Assembly (NCBI RefSeq): GCF_019578655.1
Contig: NC_063258.1
Span: 4,447,283-4,511,282, forward strand
Direction: 5' to 3'
Source: Ricinus communis
Taxonomy: Eukaryota > Streptophyta > Magnoliopsida > Malpighiales > Euphorbiaceae
Length of the DNA: 64,000 nucleotides
In this document: piece after piece, positions 1 to 11,507 of the stretch
Numbering within the stretch: the first letter of the stretch is position 1
Layout of the letters: every line of letters starts with the position of its first letter
Made by a program: the position numbers and the translations under genes
Notes under the pieces: generated by a model
What the model was told of the DNA's origin: nothing
Seen by the model: the letters and a program-made list of their open reading frames with translations, nothing else
The model's database searches: none

Positions 1-1640
1 AGGCAAAATGGAGGAGGGTAGTTCGAAGTCTGAAGAGAGCCTCATAAAAGATATCATCAGAAGAACATAAAATTTATGGTGCTCAGAGAAGACTCTAAAA
101 TTAACTACTACACCGGAGCCCAAAATGTTTCAAAAGGACAAGATTCTGGTAGGGCGTTTGCTCTCTTTCAAAAACCTTTATGGGAAAATGGTAAAAGGGG
201 TCCTTCAGAAGGTATGGAAGCTTAAGGGTGATTTCCTAGTTCAGAAGAGAAACCAGAACACGTTCATTTTCTAGTTTGAATCTGGGAGTAACAAGCAATG
301 CATTGTAGAGGGTATCCCTTGGTTGGTCTCAAACTCCCTGCTAGTATTAGTTAAGTGGCCGAGTAATACCCACATTGATTAATTGGACTTCTCAAAGTGT
401 GCCTTTTGAGTGGAGGTTCATAATCTACCTTCGGATTAGATCAATGACATGAATGCCAAAATGATTGGGCGTCTTTTTAGAGGTCTTATTAAGATGGAGA
501 AAGTGGAGCCATCCTTTAGATATTTCCTTAATATGAAGATCTAAGTATGGGTAGAGTTGGACCTGCCACTCCCAACAGGATTCTGGAATGATAGGAAGCA
601 CCTTCCAGTGGGGAAATCTGAAAATGAATAGGTTGTCTTCCAATACGAGCGTCTTTTAGAGTTTTATTTCTTATGCGGCAGAATAGGTCATATGTTGAAA
701 TATTATCCCTTCCAAGATGAGAAATACTATCAATCAATCTTAGCTCCGGGAAATTCAAGTTCAATGCAAGGTTGCAAAGTCCAATAAGTGGTTCATTTAC
801 CAAAGGTACCCATAGTGCTCGGTTTTCTTCTTAAGATGATCCAATGGACATTAGTTCGGATAAGTCCAATGTGAAGCAATAGTGAGGTCTCAATGGAAGA
901 AGGATCATAAAATCATATGGTTATTGTCCTATGTCGGGGGAAGACTTAACACTTAGGGGAAGGCATTGAGTCAAGAGCTCAAGTTGAGGGTACTTCCTAA
1001 GGAGGTTATTGGCGGTGGCAGTACTCGATGGCCAAATATCTCCCTAGCCTAAATAAAGGAATAGTCATAGCTGAGAGATCTGACCCTCTCAAATCATTGG
1101 ATAGAGGGACACCTTTTACTGGATTAGTGCAAAAGGGCCTATGGACAGAGACAAAGGGCTGGCCCAAACCAGTGACTCTTCTTCTAGTTCAGAATCTAGG
1201 GACTTAACCTTACAGACAAAGGTATGGCCCAACAAGGCATTACGAGGGAATCTAAATCCGGCCCGCAAAGACAAGGGCATTAAGTTGGGGGGTCAAAAAG
1301 GTCCAGAGATTCAAGAGAATTGAGAAGCCGATAGGCAAGATTAAGGCTATGGCTAGTGTCATCGAATGGATAGTTGGTGAACTAGTGGAGGTAAGGGAGC
1401 TTAATATGATCGAAGGGAATTTCCAAAATATAAGGGATTCAACGAAAGGTTCTATAGGGTTTTTCATTAATAGTTTGGGCCTTAGTGCTGAGCTCGCTTC
1501 CCTCGGGTTTATTAAGGAAAGGAAAATCAAACTGCTTGCCAGACAAAGAAAGACTTTAAAGATTCAGGAGCTTTTTGACGAATTGCCCCGCAATGTCGCA
1601 GGGAAAGTGGATCAAAAAGAAAATGCTAAAGGTTAGGGAA
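1..1640 (+). pseudogene. LINE ORF1 relic (DUF4283 and CCHC zinc knuckle)
   Basis: The gag-like RNA-binding protein of a plant L1 element. In broken frames the translation between about 120 and 640 follows the DUF4283 pattern, with FQKDKILVGRLLSFK near 130. A zinc knuckle follows near 665-715, reading LCGRIGHMLKYYP, in which the last cysteine of CX2CX4HX4C is now tyrosine. Stops interrupt it repeatedly, for example in the region 270-430. The tail at 1349-1636 has an open stretch of 95 codons with no domain I recognise. In the living family this protein coats the element RNA. Here it is only a relic. Confidence 0.75.
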
Positions 1641-1857
1641 GTAGTTTGGTCGATTCTTCTAAAGGCGTCGGTGTCTTACCAAAAGCCACCGATGAGCGAT
1701 GAGTTGCCTAGCCTCGAATTTTCAAGGTTTAGGGAGGTCCCTAACAATTCATCATTTAAAGCGCATATTCAAGCTCACCACCCCAGTTTTTGTTTTCTGT
1801 CTGAAACGAAGCAAGATTCTTCTTTTGTTGAGGACATCAAGCGTAAGATGTGTTATC

Positions 1858-1862
1858 CAAAT
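1858..1862. repeat. Target site duplication, left copy
   Basis: CAAAT immediately before the TG start of the solo LTR. It matches the copy at 5160-5164 exactly. Five bases is the usual duplication length for LTR retrotransposon integration. Confidence 0.9.
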
Positions 1863-4800
1863 TGTCACGACCCCATTCGTGGGCCCGTGACCGACACTAG
1901 GGAATGGGTAGGCGTAAGGCCACCGAATCTCGTAGTAAGCCTGACACTCACAACTCAAACAAATCTCATCTCAAATTAATATTATTAAAGCCACAAATTA
2001 TCTTAACATTAAATCTTACACAATTGAACCGGTTTGCCAGAAGAATTACGCAAGACCCAAAACTACAGAAAATTACCACTGATACCTCTACTATTACTAC
2101 TGCGGAGAATCTAAAATTTTTACAATTTGACATACCAACCCAAACACCACCCGATGATGAAGAAGTCGGGTTACTGAGTAAGAGTCGCGGGAAGACTAAC
2201 AGTCACGAATCTGAAAAACAGTAAATGGAGACTATCAGTCTCGAGAGTGAGCTAAAATCATATATCTAAAACAGTTTCAAACATCTCAATATCACATTCA
2301 CTTAATTTTAAAATAATTAATAAATCACGCAAACCATACGTGTCACGTTAAAACATATGTGTCATGCCATGCTTAAACAAAAATTATTCCACACGCAACG
2401 GGACGGAGTACTTCAGTAGAACCCTAATCCTAACTCAACATCTCGATCAATTTCAAAACTTATGTCTCGACTAAGCTCAACTTTAATATATCAACTCTCT
2501 CATTTCAACAGGACTGGCGCCCAGAGAGCAAAGCTCGATCAGGGGCCTTACCTCCAGTCTGGTAACTTATATTTCAACTCTCTCATTCCAACAAGACTGG
2601 CGCCCAGAGAGCAAGCTCGATCAGGGACGTTACCTCCAGTCTGGTCACTTATATCTCAACTCTCTCATTCCAACAGGACTGGCGCCCAGAGCGCAAGCTC
2701 GATCAGGGACCTTACCTCCTACCTAGTCACTTATATCTCAACTCTCTCATTCCAACAGGACTGGCGCCCAGAGAGCAAAGCTCGATCAGGGACCTTGCCT
2801 CCTACCTGGTCACTTATATCTCAACTCTCTCATTCCAACAGGACTCGCGCCCAGAGAGCAAAGCTCGATCAGGGACCTTGCCTCCTACCTGGTCACTTAT
2901 ATCTCAACTCTCTCATTCCAACAGGACTGGCGCCCAGAGAGCAAAGCTCGATCAGGGACCTTGCCTCCAGCCTGGTCACTTATATCTCAACTCTCTCATT
3001 CTAACAGGACTGGCGCCCAGAGAGCAAAGCTCGATCAGGGACCTTCCCTCCAGCCTGAACACTTGATTTCCAACTAAGCCGGTGCCTAGAGAGCAAGCTC
3101 GATCAGGGACCTTAACTCCGGCAATCAACTGAACTCAGCCCAGAGAGCAATGCTCGATCAGGGCAAACAAATTCATAATAACCTTATTACCTGTCTTTGA
3201 TCATTACCGGTGCGCAAGCGGTCCTGATGCGACCCATCAGGTGGCATGTTCTACTAAAGCCTCATCCCGAGTCATCATGCAATATTAAAATTGGTGATAA
3301 AGGAAGAACATATTTAAATAGTAATTAAAAAGCATCATGCATATAATAGTAATTAAATGAATAATTGGAATTGTAAATGAACAATCACAGTATCAAAATC
3401 AAATTTTATGCATGACACGTGCATAAGCGATATATGACTTTAAAAAGCATCATCCAATCACGGAAAATAATTTGTTAAAACGCTGAAACAATTGATCATT
3501 AATTCTAGGTCTAGACTCCTAGGACTGACTGTCTAAGAATCCCGACTCGGTAAATTCTACCGAAAATTCGGCAGAACCTCCCCTAAAACACGGACATTTA
3601 CCCTCTGTAAAACGGGTCCAGGACCTGCCAGAAAACACTTCAAAAATCCAACAAACCAAACAATGGGAGTCGGGTCCCCAAACTTCACTATTTTTCTCGA
3701 CTCCGCCACACAGCACAAAAACACGACTATGGCAGGCAGTCCGACAAACAATTATTTTTGACTCGCAAATATCATTAAATACTCAACACAATCAATAGAC
3801 ACACAAATTAAATCAAAGAATTTCAAAATTAACGAGCCAAAGAAAATTACCGAGACGCTCGATCGCTCGGTCGACTCGCCTCTGGCCGCCGGAGTCCGAT
3901 CGACGATCCGAACACACCATCGGACTCGAAATGACGCGCTGAAGACGATCCCCACTTCCGATTATCCGATCTGACACCCGATCATCTGGAGAGAATTTTC
4001 GGATGATCTCGGCCGTCGAATCGCAAACGAAGTCCGATTGGCCACGAAACCGGTGCCATTATGAAGCTTGAGCTGAGGAGAGTCGGGATATGCCCTCTGA
4101 TCGTCCATAGCTCGCCGAAAATGTCCAAAAACCTCGTCTGCCTCCATTTTCTCTCTCCACCGTGAACCTCCGTTTTCGGCCACCATTGTGGACACTGCCG
4201 CCGCCAAAATAAAGCCAAGACTGAGAGGAGTCGATCGCCACCAAGATCAACGGCTACCACCGCCGAAGACGCACACACGGCGGCAAGAAAGTCTCGGTTA
4301 GCTTCCTCTCCTCACACATGGCCGCCACCGCCATCACGGCCGGTTGGACGACGCAAAGACCGGCTCCTCTCTCTCTCTCTCTCTTCCTTTTTCCCCGATT
4401 TTCTTTCTCTCCCCCTACACTCTCTTCTTTCCTTTATTTCAATATCAAGATTCCCCCAAACTTTTTCTTATTACCATTTAGTCCCTTAACCTTCTTAATT
4501 ACTTGCAATTTTGATCTATGAAATTTTAATTTAACCCCTAAACTTTTCTTTAGCCTTTCAATTAAACCCCTAACTAATTAATTGGGCCAAATTAGAATTA
4601 TTGAAACATACACAATTACATATATACCCCTGACCGACATATTTATTTATAAAAATACCAAACATACAAATTTCTATTTAAGCCCCATAATAATAAAATT
4701 TTACTTTTAATCCTCATCCCAAAATAAATTTCCAATTTAGTCCTAACACACCATTAAATTAAATAACCAATTTGCTAGATATTTTCCAACTTAAAATTAA

Positions 4801-5159
4801 ATACCACTAGCTAATTAAAATTCCCATTTCTCCAAAATTCTTTTATAAAAACATCCTTTACAATTTCTACCATAATTTTCCAATATATAAATTTATTTAT
4901 ATATATGCTATATATATATTTGGGGAAAATTTGAATAACCAAAATGTAATTATTTCTCAATAATTTACTTAATTAATTTCTTAAAAATTCAAACTAATAG
5001 GATATAAAAAGAATGACTCATTAATTAGTCTAATATTAAAATTTAAAATTTGCATTTAAATCATTCCAACTAGACCAAATAAAGATAAAATAAAATTAAT
5101 TTAAATAAAAACTCATTATTAATATAATTATTATTAAATATAAAATTTCGGGTATTACA
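1863..5159. mobile_element. Solo LTR of a Ty3/gypsy-like element
   Basis: A 3297-bp block that begins TGTCACGACC and ends GGGTATTACA, so it has TG...CA ends and imperfect short terminal inverted repeats. The sequence CAAAT is duplicated exactly on both sides. No gag or pol sequence is present inside, which fits a single LTR left by recombination between two LTRs. LTRs of this length and with these ends are known from plant gypsy elements of the Tekay/Del type; that family assignment is an inference. It contains a minisatellite (2492-3165), a moderately GC-rich part (about 3840-4340) with a CT-rich run, and an AT-rich 3' third. An unusual non-autonomous element is the alternative. Confidence 0.85.
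2492..3165. repeat. 82-83-bp minisatellite inside the solo LTR
   Basis: Seven clear head-to-tail units start at 2492, 2575, 2657, 2739, 2822, 2905 and 2988 (spacing 83, 82, 82, 83, 83, 83), followed by two or three degenerate, shortened units up to about 3165. Each unit carries the core GGACTGGCGCCCAGAGAGCA and then GCTCGATCAGGGACCTT. The open frame running through the first units is a by-product of low divergence: the unit length is not a multiple of three, so it does not encode a regular protein repeat. Confidence 0.95.
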
Positions 5160-5164
5160 CAAAT
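5160..5164. repeat. Target site duplication, right copy
   Basis: CAAAT immediately after the CA end of the solo LTR. With the copy at 1858-1862 it fixes both borders of the insertion to the base. Confidence 0.9.
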
Positions 5165-8100
5165 GGTTTTTGTGTAGACGCTACTAGTCTATTAGGAGGC
5201 TTGGCGGTCTGGTAGGACCAAGAGGTTTAGGTTAGTATTATTTACTCATCCAATCACATAATTCATGCATATTATTCTTTGCTTGGGTCAAATGTTGTGT
5301 GGTTTGAATCATTTTGTTACGGTGATCCTACTAGAAATGGTAGATAGTCTTTTTTAAATGAGGTAGCCAGTTTAAAGCCAATAAATGAGGAGCCATAAAT
5401 AATTATAGGAGACTTTAATATCATAGGGTCTGGTATTGATAAATTGGGTGGTAACGATGTGTCTCCATCTAAAAGTAGTCACTGTAATAGTTGGGTTAGC
5501 AGTTGTGAAGTTTTAGAGATCAATTCTAAAGGCCCTCGTTTCACTTGGACAAATAGGAGGCAAGGGATCCACAGTGTGCAGTAGAGACTAGATAGAGCAT
5601 ATGCTAATTTCAATTGGCTACAACTTTTTCCCAATGCTCTGGTGAAGCATGGCGCCTGGATTGGTCCTGACCATAGACCAATCCACCTTTTGCCCAAAGG
5701 TCTCCCGATCAAAACAAGGAGATCTTTCAAGCTTGAACTCAAATGGCTTGAGGAGCAATCATGTCCTGCCATAACTTAAAGGCATAGGCAAAGCCCACTC
5801 TAGGGTCTCATCAGTTTATGTTTTGTTAAAAGTTGGTTAATTATAGTAGGAACCTTCTATCTTGGCATAGGAGAAAGGTTGGTAATTCCAGGATAAAGAT
5901 CAATCAAATATTAGGGAAAATCAGTGCAATCCAAAAAAGCCCGAGTAGTCAAGATGTGGCGAGAGAGAATGAACTCATTAAGAATTGTGGAAGCAAGAGG
6001 AGCAATATTGGTTTCAGAGATTTAGAATTAAATATCTAAACTTTAGGGATAAGAATTCTAGGTTTTTTCGTGCTAGCATTATCCAAAGGAGAAGCAGGAA
6101 TAATATCCATGTGTTAAAATCCTCTTAGGAGGTTTGGCTGGACAAGGAAAAGGATGTTGAAAGGGAGATCACTAATCACTTTTTTAAAGTATATACCAGC
6201 TAGGGTATCCGTGACTATGAAGAGGTTCTTGAGAGGATCCAACCGAAGGTTACATGAATAACCAGTTCCTAAAACTCATCACTGAGGAAGAAATTAAAGC
6301 GGCAGTATTTAGTACGAGGGTCGAAGGCTCGGGCTTGATGGATTCCTTGTGGTCTTTTTCTAAAAATTATAGCCATCAATCAAACCCGATCTAGTTAGGG
6401 CTTCCAATCATTTCATTGGCTACAAGTATGTTCTCAATGCCCTTAACAGAACCCAAATTGTATTGATACCCAAGGTACCTAATCCTAAAACCATTGATTA
6501 ATTTAGGCCAATTAGCCTCTGTAATGTAGCGTACAAACTTTTCTCTAAAGTTTTGGTTAATAGGGTTAAGCTTTTTCTTCAATCCTTAATTGATGAGAAT
6601 CAATCTGCTTTCATTCCGGGAAGGCATATTTAGGAGAATATTCTTATAAGTCATGAATTTTTTCATTCTCTCAAGAAGCAATCCTCCCCTAGAAATGCTA
6701 ACTTGGGCCTCAAATTAGATGTCTCTAAGGCATATGATAGAGTGGAATGGGATTCTTTTACTCAAGGTCATGCTAAGAATGGTTTTCAGGAGGACTTTGT
6801 ACATATGATCCATCAGTATGTATCCATAGTCTTCTTCTCAATCCTACCAATTGGAGCCTATCATCTTCCTTTAGACCCTCTCGAGGCCTAAGATAAGGGG
6901 GATCCACTGTCCCCTTATCTACTCCTGATGATATCCCACGCTTTCTCTAGCTTCATGAATAGGACTGTGCAAAGAGGTATTTTTTCGGGAGTCAAGCTGA
7001 ATAGGAGATGCCTTCCCCTTTCCCATATGCTCTTCGTGAATGATACCTTAGTCTTCCTCAAAGCCAATAAGGGGGAGGTGCTTAAAATTAAGGGTCTAAT
7101 TGATCATTACCAAGAAGCCTTTGGCCAGTTAATTAACTTCAATAAGTTAAGGGTGATCTTCAGTACCGTCTTGCCTAGGTTGGTTAGAGATAAGATTATT
7201 TCCATCTTAGGGGTCAAACAGATCAATGAGAAAGATAGGTACTTGGGGACTCCTCCGGTATAGGGCAACAGTAAGAAAAGGACCTTATATTACCGTAAGG
7301 AGAGGTTCTTGTCTAAAATCGAATCCTAGAAGCACTGCTTATTATTATTTGGTGGTAGAGATGTCCTCATTAGATATTTCTAACCTCTCTACCCTCATTT
7401 TTCATGACTTATTTCCTAGTTTCTAAAACTCTATGCGATGATCTTAATTCGCTTATTGCTAGATTTTGGAGGCGCCAAGATCCGACTACTCACCAGCTCA
7501 GTTTGATCAGTTGGGATAGGATGTCTAAGCTGAAAGATATGTGGGGGCCTGGGGTTTAGAGATCTCCATCTCTTGAACCTAGCCCTACTTATCAAGCAGG
7601 CATGGGCTTTAATCTCTAAACCTGAATCATTATGGGCTAGAATTATGTAAGTTTTTTATTTTCCTCATTATAGCTTCTGATTAGCGGGCACAGGCTCTAG
7701 ACCTTTATGAGAGTGGAGGAGCATGTTGGCAGCCGGACATGTTATCACTTTGGGAGCTAGAAAGGTAGTGGGTAATGCCAAAAATTCCTTTATTTAGGAG
7801 GATCCTTGGATCCCATCCCTACTCGAGAATAAGCTATTTTCCCTGAAACCTGAGAATTGTCAAGTTCATAGAGTCATTGAACTCATTTAGCAGGAAAGGT
7901 GGAACCTACAACCTATAACTGACCTTCTCTCATCTATGGAACTTAGTGCTATTCAATCTTGCTCGATTGGCCTAGCCTTAAAGGAAGATAGGTGGATTTG
8001 GCAGTTTAATAAACTTGGTTCCTTTAATGTAAAATCTGCCTATGTTGCCATTCAACGGTCCCGTAGCTCTAGTAACCCCTCAACCTCATCATTCTCCCTA

Positions 8101-9073
8101 TTGGCCATCCAAAATTCTGGAGGTTTATTTGGAACATTAAGCTTCCCCCTAAAATCAAGATTTTCATCTAGAAGGCTATATCAAATTTGATCCCCGTGGC
8201 TGAGGTCCTCTATAGGTGAGGTCCAATTCAACTCCTGCAGGATCTGTAACCAAGGTGCGAAGTCAGTTGAGCATGCATTTCTTTTCTATCCTTGGGTGAG
8301 GCAAGTGTGGTTCTCGTCCTCCTTGCACTATTCTCCTGAGATGGAAGGGCATGGATCTTATCTTAATTGGTGGCAAACTATGGCTAAGATGTGGAAGGGG
8401 GATTAGAATAAGGATATTGGCAGCATGATAGGTTTTCTTAGCTGCTCCATATGGAGGGGGGGATGATGTCATTTTTCCTGTTAAAGTTGCTACGCTAGGT
8501 GATTATTTAGCTAACCAGTTTCTTCTGACCAATGTTCCCATAGATTTCAACTCTAGGTGCATTCAGTCTCAGCCCTGCTTCGTTCCTCGGGCTATGATCC
8601 ACATTGCAGTTAAACGGGAGAGGGAGTCAAAAAAGATTGCCATTGCTATCCTATGAAGAAGTCTAAACGGTCAGGTTTTGGATTGTGCAACTTGTTTGTT
8701 TAGAGAGCTTCTATAGCCGCTGACCATGCCTTTGTTGTCTATCTCAGTCTCGGCTTTGCTCAAGGCCTTTAATGGTAGGACTTTGTTATTTATGTAGAAA
8801 GTAAAGACATTTATAATACCTTTCTCTCAATCGTGATCTTCCGTAAAAGATGTTTGTCGATCTGGACCAAACAAGGAGAGACTCTTAAGCTTTAATAGGA
8901 TTAGTTTTGTGTATATTGGCAAATCAGCCAATAAGACAACTAGATGGTTAATGCCTTAGTTTATTTATAGGAGTCTCCCCTTTGCTTGACTGTCTATCCT
9001 TCTTAGGGATTTCTAAGATATTGTGGACTCTGACTCTTCTTATTAATACATTTCATCATTTAACAAAAAGAAA

Positions 9074-11507
9074 AACGCATTACTACCTATTTAAGAAGGA
9101 AATAAAGAAACTAAAAATGTTTGAATGGGGCATCACTTTAATTAAAGAAATATAATGAAAAAAAATGATTATTAAGCCATTGGAGTTTTTAAATTATACT
9201 ACTCAATCTTTAAATTTTTATTTTATTCTATAAGATTTTTGTACTTTTACTTTTGCATGGATTAAAAAAATTTATAAATATTGTCTGAAATTTTTATTTA
9301 TTTTATTGAATTTTTTATATTTTTATTTTTATTTTTATTTTTATTTTTATTAAGACTTAATAATTTTTATTCTCATTGAGGACTCAAAAGTTGTTAAAAT
9401 AAAAATAAAAGTATAAAATAGAAAATAAAAAATTCAAAGGCTTAAAGAATATATTTTTCCAAATATAAAAACAATGTGAAACTCGGTATATGACCTAAGC
9501 CTCCAAAGTACACAATGAATAATGATATTTTATTTTATTTTCTTATATTTTATTTTATTTTCTTAAAAAAATAGTTATTTTATTAATATTTTAACTGATT
9601 TATCAATTTAAAAATAAAATCAATATATAAAAATAAAATTACACGTCATAAAATAATTAAATGGGTGTTTTGATGACGTTTCCTTTTGGCCCCACCTATT
9701 AATAAATATTTCTGCCATGTCTTGTCAGTTTTATCCTGAACGAAGAATTCAGTCCTTTTTTCTGAAAATATGAACAGAAGAACTAAATGAATGTATCACT
9801 CTTTTTGCACCAGAAAATTAAGTGGAGGCTCTGGCCCTAGATTGACCAAATAAATGCTCATAAATATGGTTCAAATTAGAAACCTCAAATAATTCTAATT
9901 TGATGGCTTTTCAATTTGAAACTAAGATTTTTCAGTTATTTCAATCTCATTTGATTTTTTTTATATAGAAAAATATAAATAAAATTATAATAAAAAAATA
10001 AAATTGTTTCCTTTTCGTGTTTTTAAATGATGAAAAATAATTTTAAAAATATTATTTTTAACTAAAATAAATTACTTTTTTTGAATTGGAACTCGATTCA
10101 ATAATTCCAATTTCAATAGAGAAAAAACCGATTTTGAACTATTCTTCTGATTCTGAGCTGGTTCTAATTCTTTTTGATTAATTTGATTCTATTTATCTAA
10201 CTTATAAATTTTTTATCTGAATGTTGAAAATTAATATAAATAATGTTAGAATATATGAAATACAAAAGAAAATAACAAATTCATACTTAAATTCTAAATT
10301 TATTACTATTTAACAAATAAATGGTTAAACTATAAAGAAAATTTTAAATGATTTTAACATCTTTTTATTAAAATAAATTTTTTTATTTTATTCTTTAAAG
10401 CTATTTGTAGGTAGAAATCATAAAATATTATAAGATTATACAACATTTATACTATAATTAATAAATAAAAAGAGAAAAATAAATTACTGAAGAAAGAAAA
10501 ATAAAAGATATAAATAGATTAAAATGAGTAAAAGTAAAAAATGAACAAAAGACATTATTAAACTATAAAGAAAAGTGAACATAAAATTCATTAAGTTAGA
10601 AAATAAAGAAAAATTAAATTGAAAAATATCAAATTTGTTATATATATATTATCATATGAAAATAGAATAAATAAATAAATTAGTTAATTAAAATAATAAT
10701 AAACAGAGTAGATATTATTACAATTATAGATTAAAAAAGAAAAAAATAATTTTTTATAAATTAGTATTTATAAGAAAAAGTGAAAAATATCATTTTTTAA
10801 TCATCCTACATGGTAATGTGGTTAAACCTTTTTCTTTGTTTCAATTTCAAGATATATATATTGGATTATACTGAGTATGACAAAATTGTTGAACTGAAGG
10901 GTTCGGCTCAATTTTATAGACATTTGGGTTCTGACTTTGGTTTATAATTTTCTAACATTTGATTACTGAACCAACCAGGCTCATCCTAATAGTCCTGAAA
11001 TCCTGAAATGAATCTGCAATACCAACTTCCTACAAGACTGAATATGAGCATGCGTGTAAATTTCAGCTATGTCTTAATCAGCTTCCTCCTAAGATCCTAA
11101 TAAATTCTTGCCAGTGTCCTATCAGCCATTGGAATGAAAAGAAGATGATTCAATTGCTTATGTCTCATATGCACATAATATCAGCTTTCCTACAAGATCA
11201 ATAAACATGAAAGAGACAAGAAAAGGAAAGAAAGAAAAAGAACTGAAGAAAGTATATCAGTAACACTCAACTTAACCAAAAAGCTGAAGAAAAGTAGTAA
11301 CTGCATTTGCATATTTTTCAAGATCTCATTGGTAACATTTTGTTTTCCTAGAACTGCTTTTCAAAAGAACAGGAAAAGAAAATTTGAATGGAAAAGCTAT
11401 TATAATATCCTTATTAATGCTCCTAACAGAAAGCAAAAAAGAAAAGGGCAAAAAAAAAGTCATCATCGTTTTGGAAAAATTGGTACAAAGGAAATATTAG
11501 AATCGAG
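9074..11507. other. Gene-free AT-rich intergenic stretch
   Basis: No coding pattern or RNA gene was recognised on either strand. The sequence is rich in A and T runs, with ATTTTT-type simple repeats near 9310-9350. The last few hundred bases lie downstream of the PHP gene stop at 11508 and probably include its 3' untranslated region and polyadenylation signals. Confidence 0.6.

Larger units (their letters stand above)
1699..8960 (+). pseudogene. LINE ORF2 relic (endonuclease, reverse transcriptase, zf-RVT, RNase H)
   Basis: ORF2 of the L1-type element. It opens with MSCLASNFQGLGRSLTIHHL, a degenerate form of the plant L1 start (SWNCRGLGNP type). The apurinic-type endonuclease runs to 1862 and resumes at 5165; its GDFN motif survives as GDFNI near 5410. 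Reverse transcriptase motifs follow: [10 protein letters not shown] near 6603, LGLKLDVSKAYDRVEWDSF at 6703, and the YxDD box at 7033-7044, which reads FVND, so one catalytic aspartate is asparagine. A zf-RVT region (WQFNKLGSFNVKSAY, then CNQGAKSVEHAFLF) lies at about 8000-8340, and an RNase H remnant at 8700-8960. Stops and frameshifts occur throughout. Confidence 0.88.
1..9073 (+). mobile_element. Degenerate L1-type LINE, split by a solo LTR
   Basis: Non-LTR retrotransposon relic reading left to right. It shows the usual plant L1 order: a gag-like ORF1 with DUF4283 and a CCHC knuckle, then ORF2 with endonuclease, reverse transcriptase, zf-RVT and RNase H. The 5' end may lie before the window. 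The 3' end is placed near 9073, after an A-rich stretch that follows the RNase H remnant. An LTR sequence at 1863-5159 interrupts it inside the endonuclease; with that sequence and one CAAAT copy left out, the endonuclease frame continues. Many in-frame stops and frameshifts make it inactive. Many stops are explained by C-to-T or G-to-A change, for example the TAG after the GRHI motif, where the family has CAG. Confidence 0.9.

Noticed and set aside
2462..3066. Open frames through the 83-bp minisatellite as a repetitive protein gene
   Set aside because: Unit length is not a multiple of three, the frame exists only because the units lack stops, and the block lies inside an LTR.
2492..3165. CRISPR-like array
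   Set aside because: Units are contiguous with no unique spacers, and the sequence is plant nuclear DNA.
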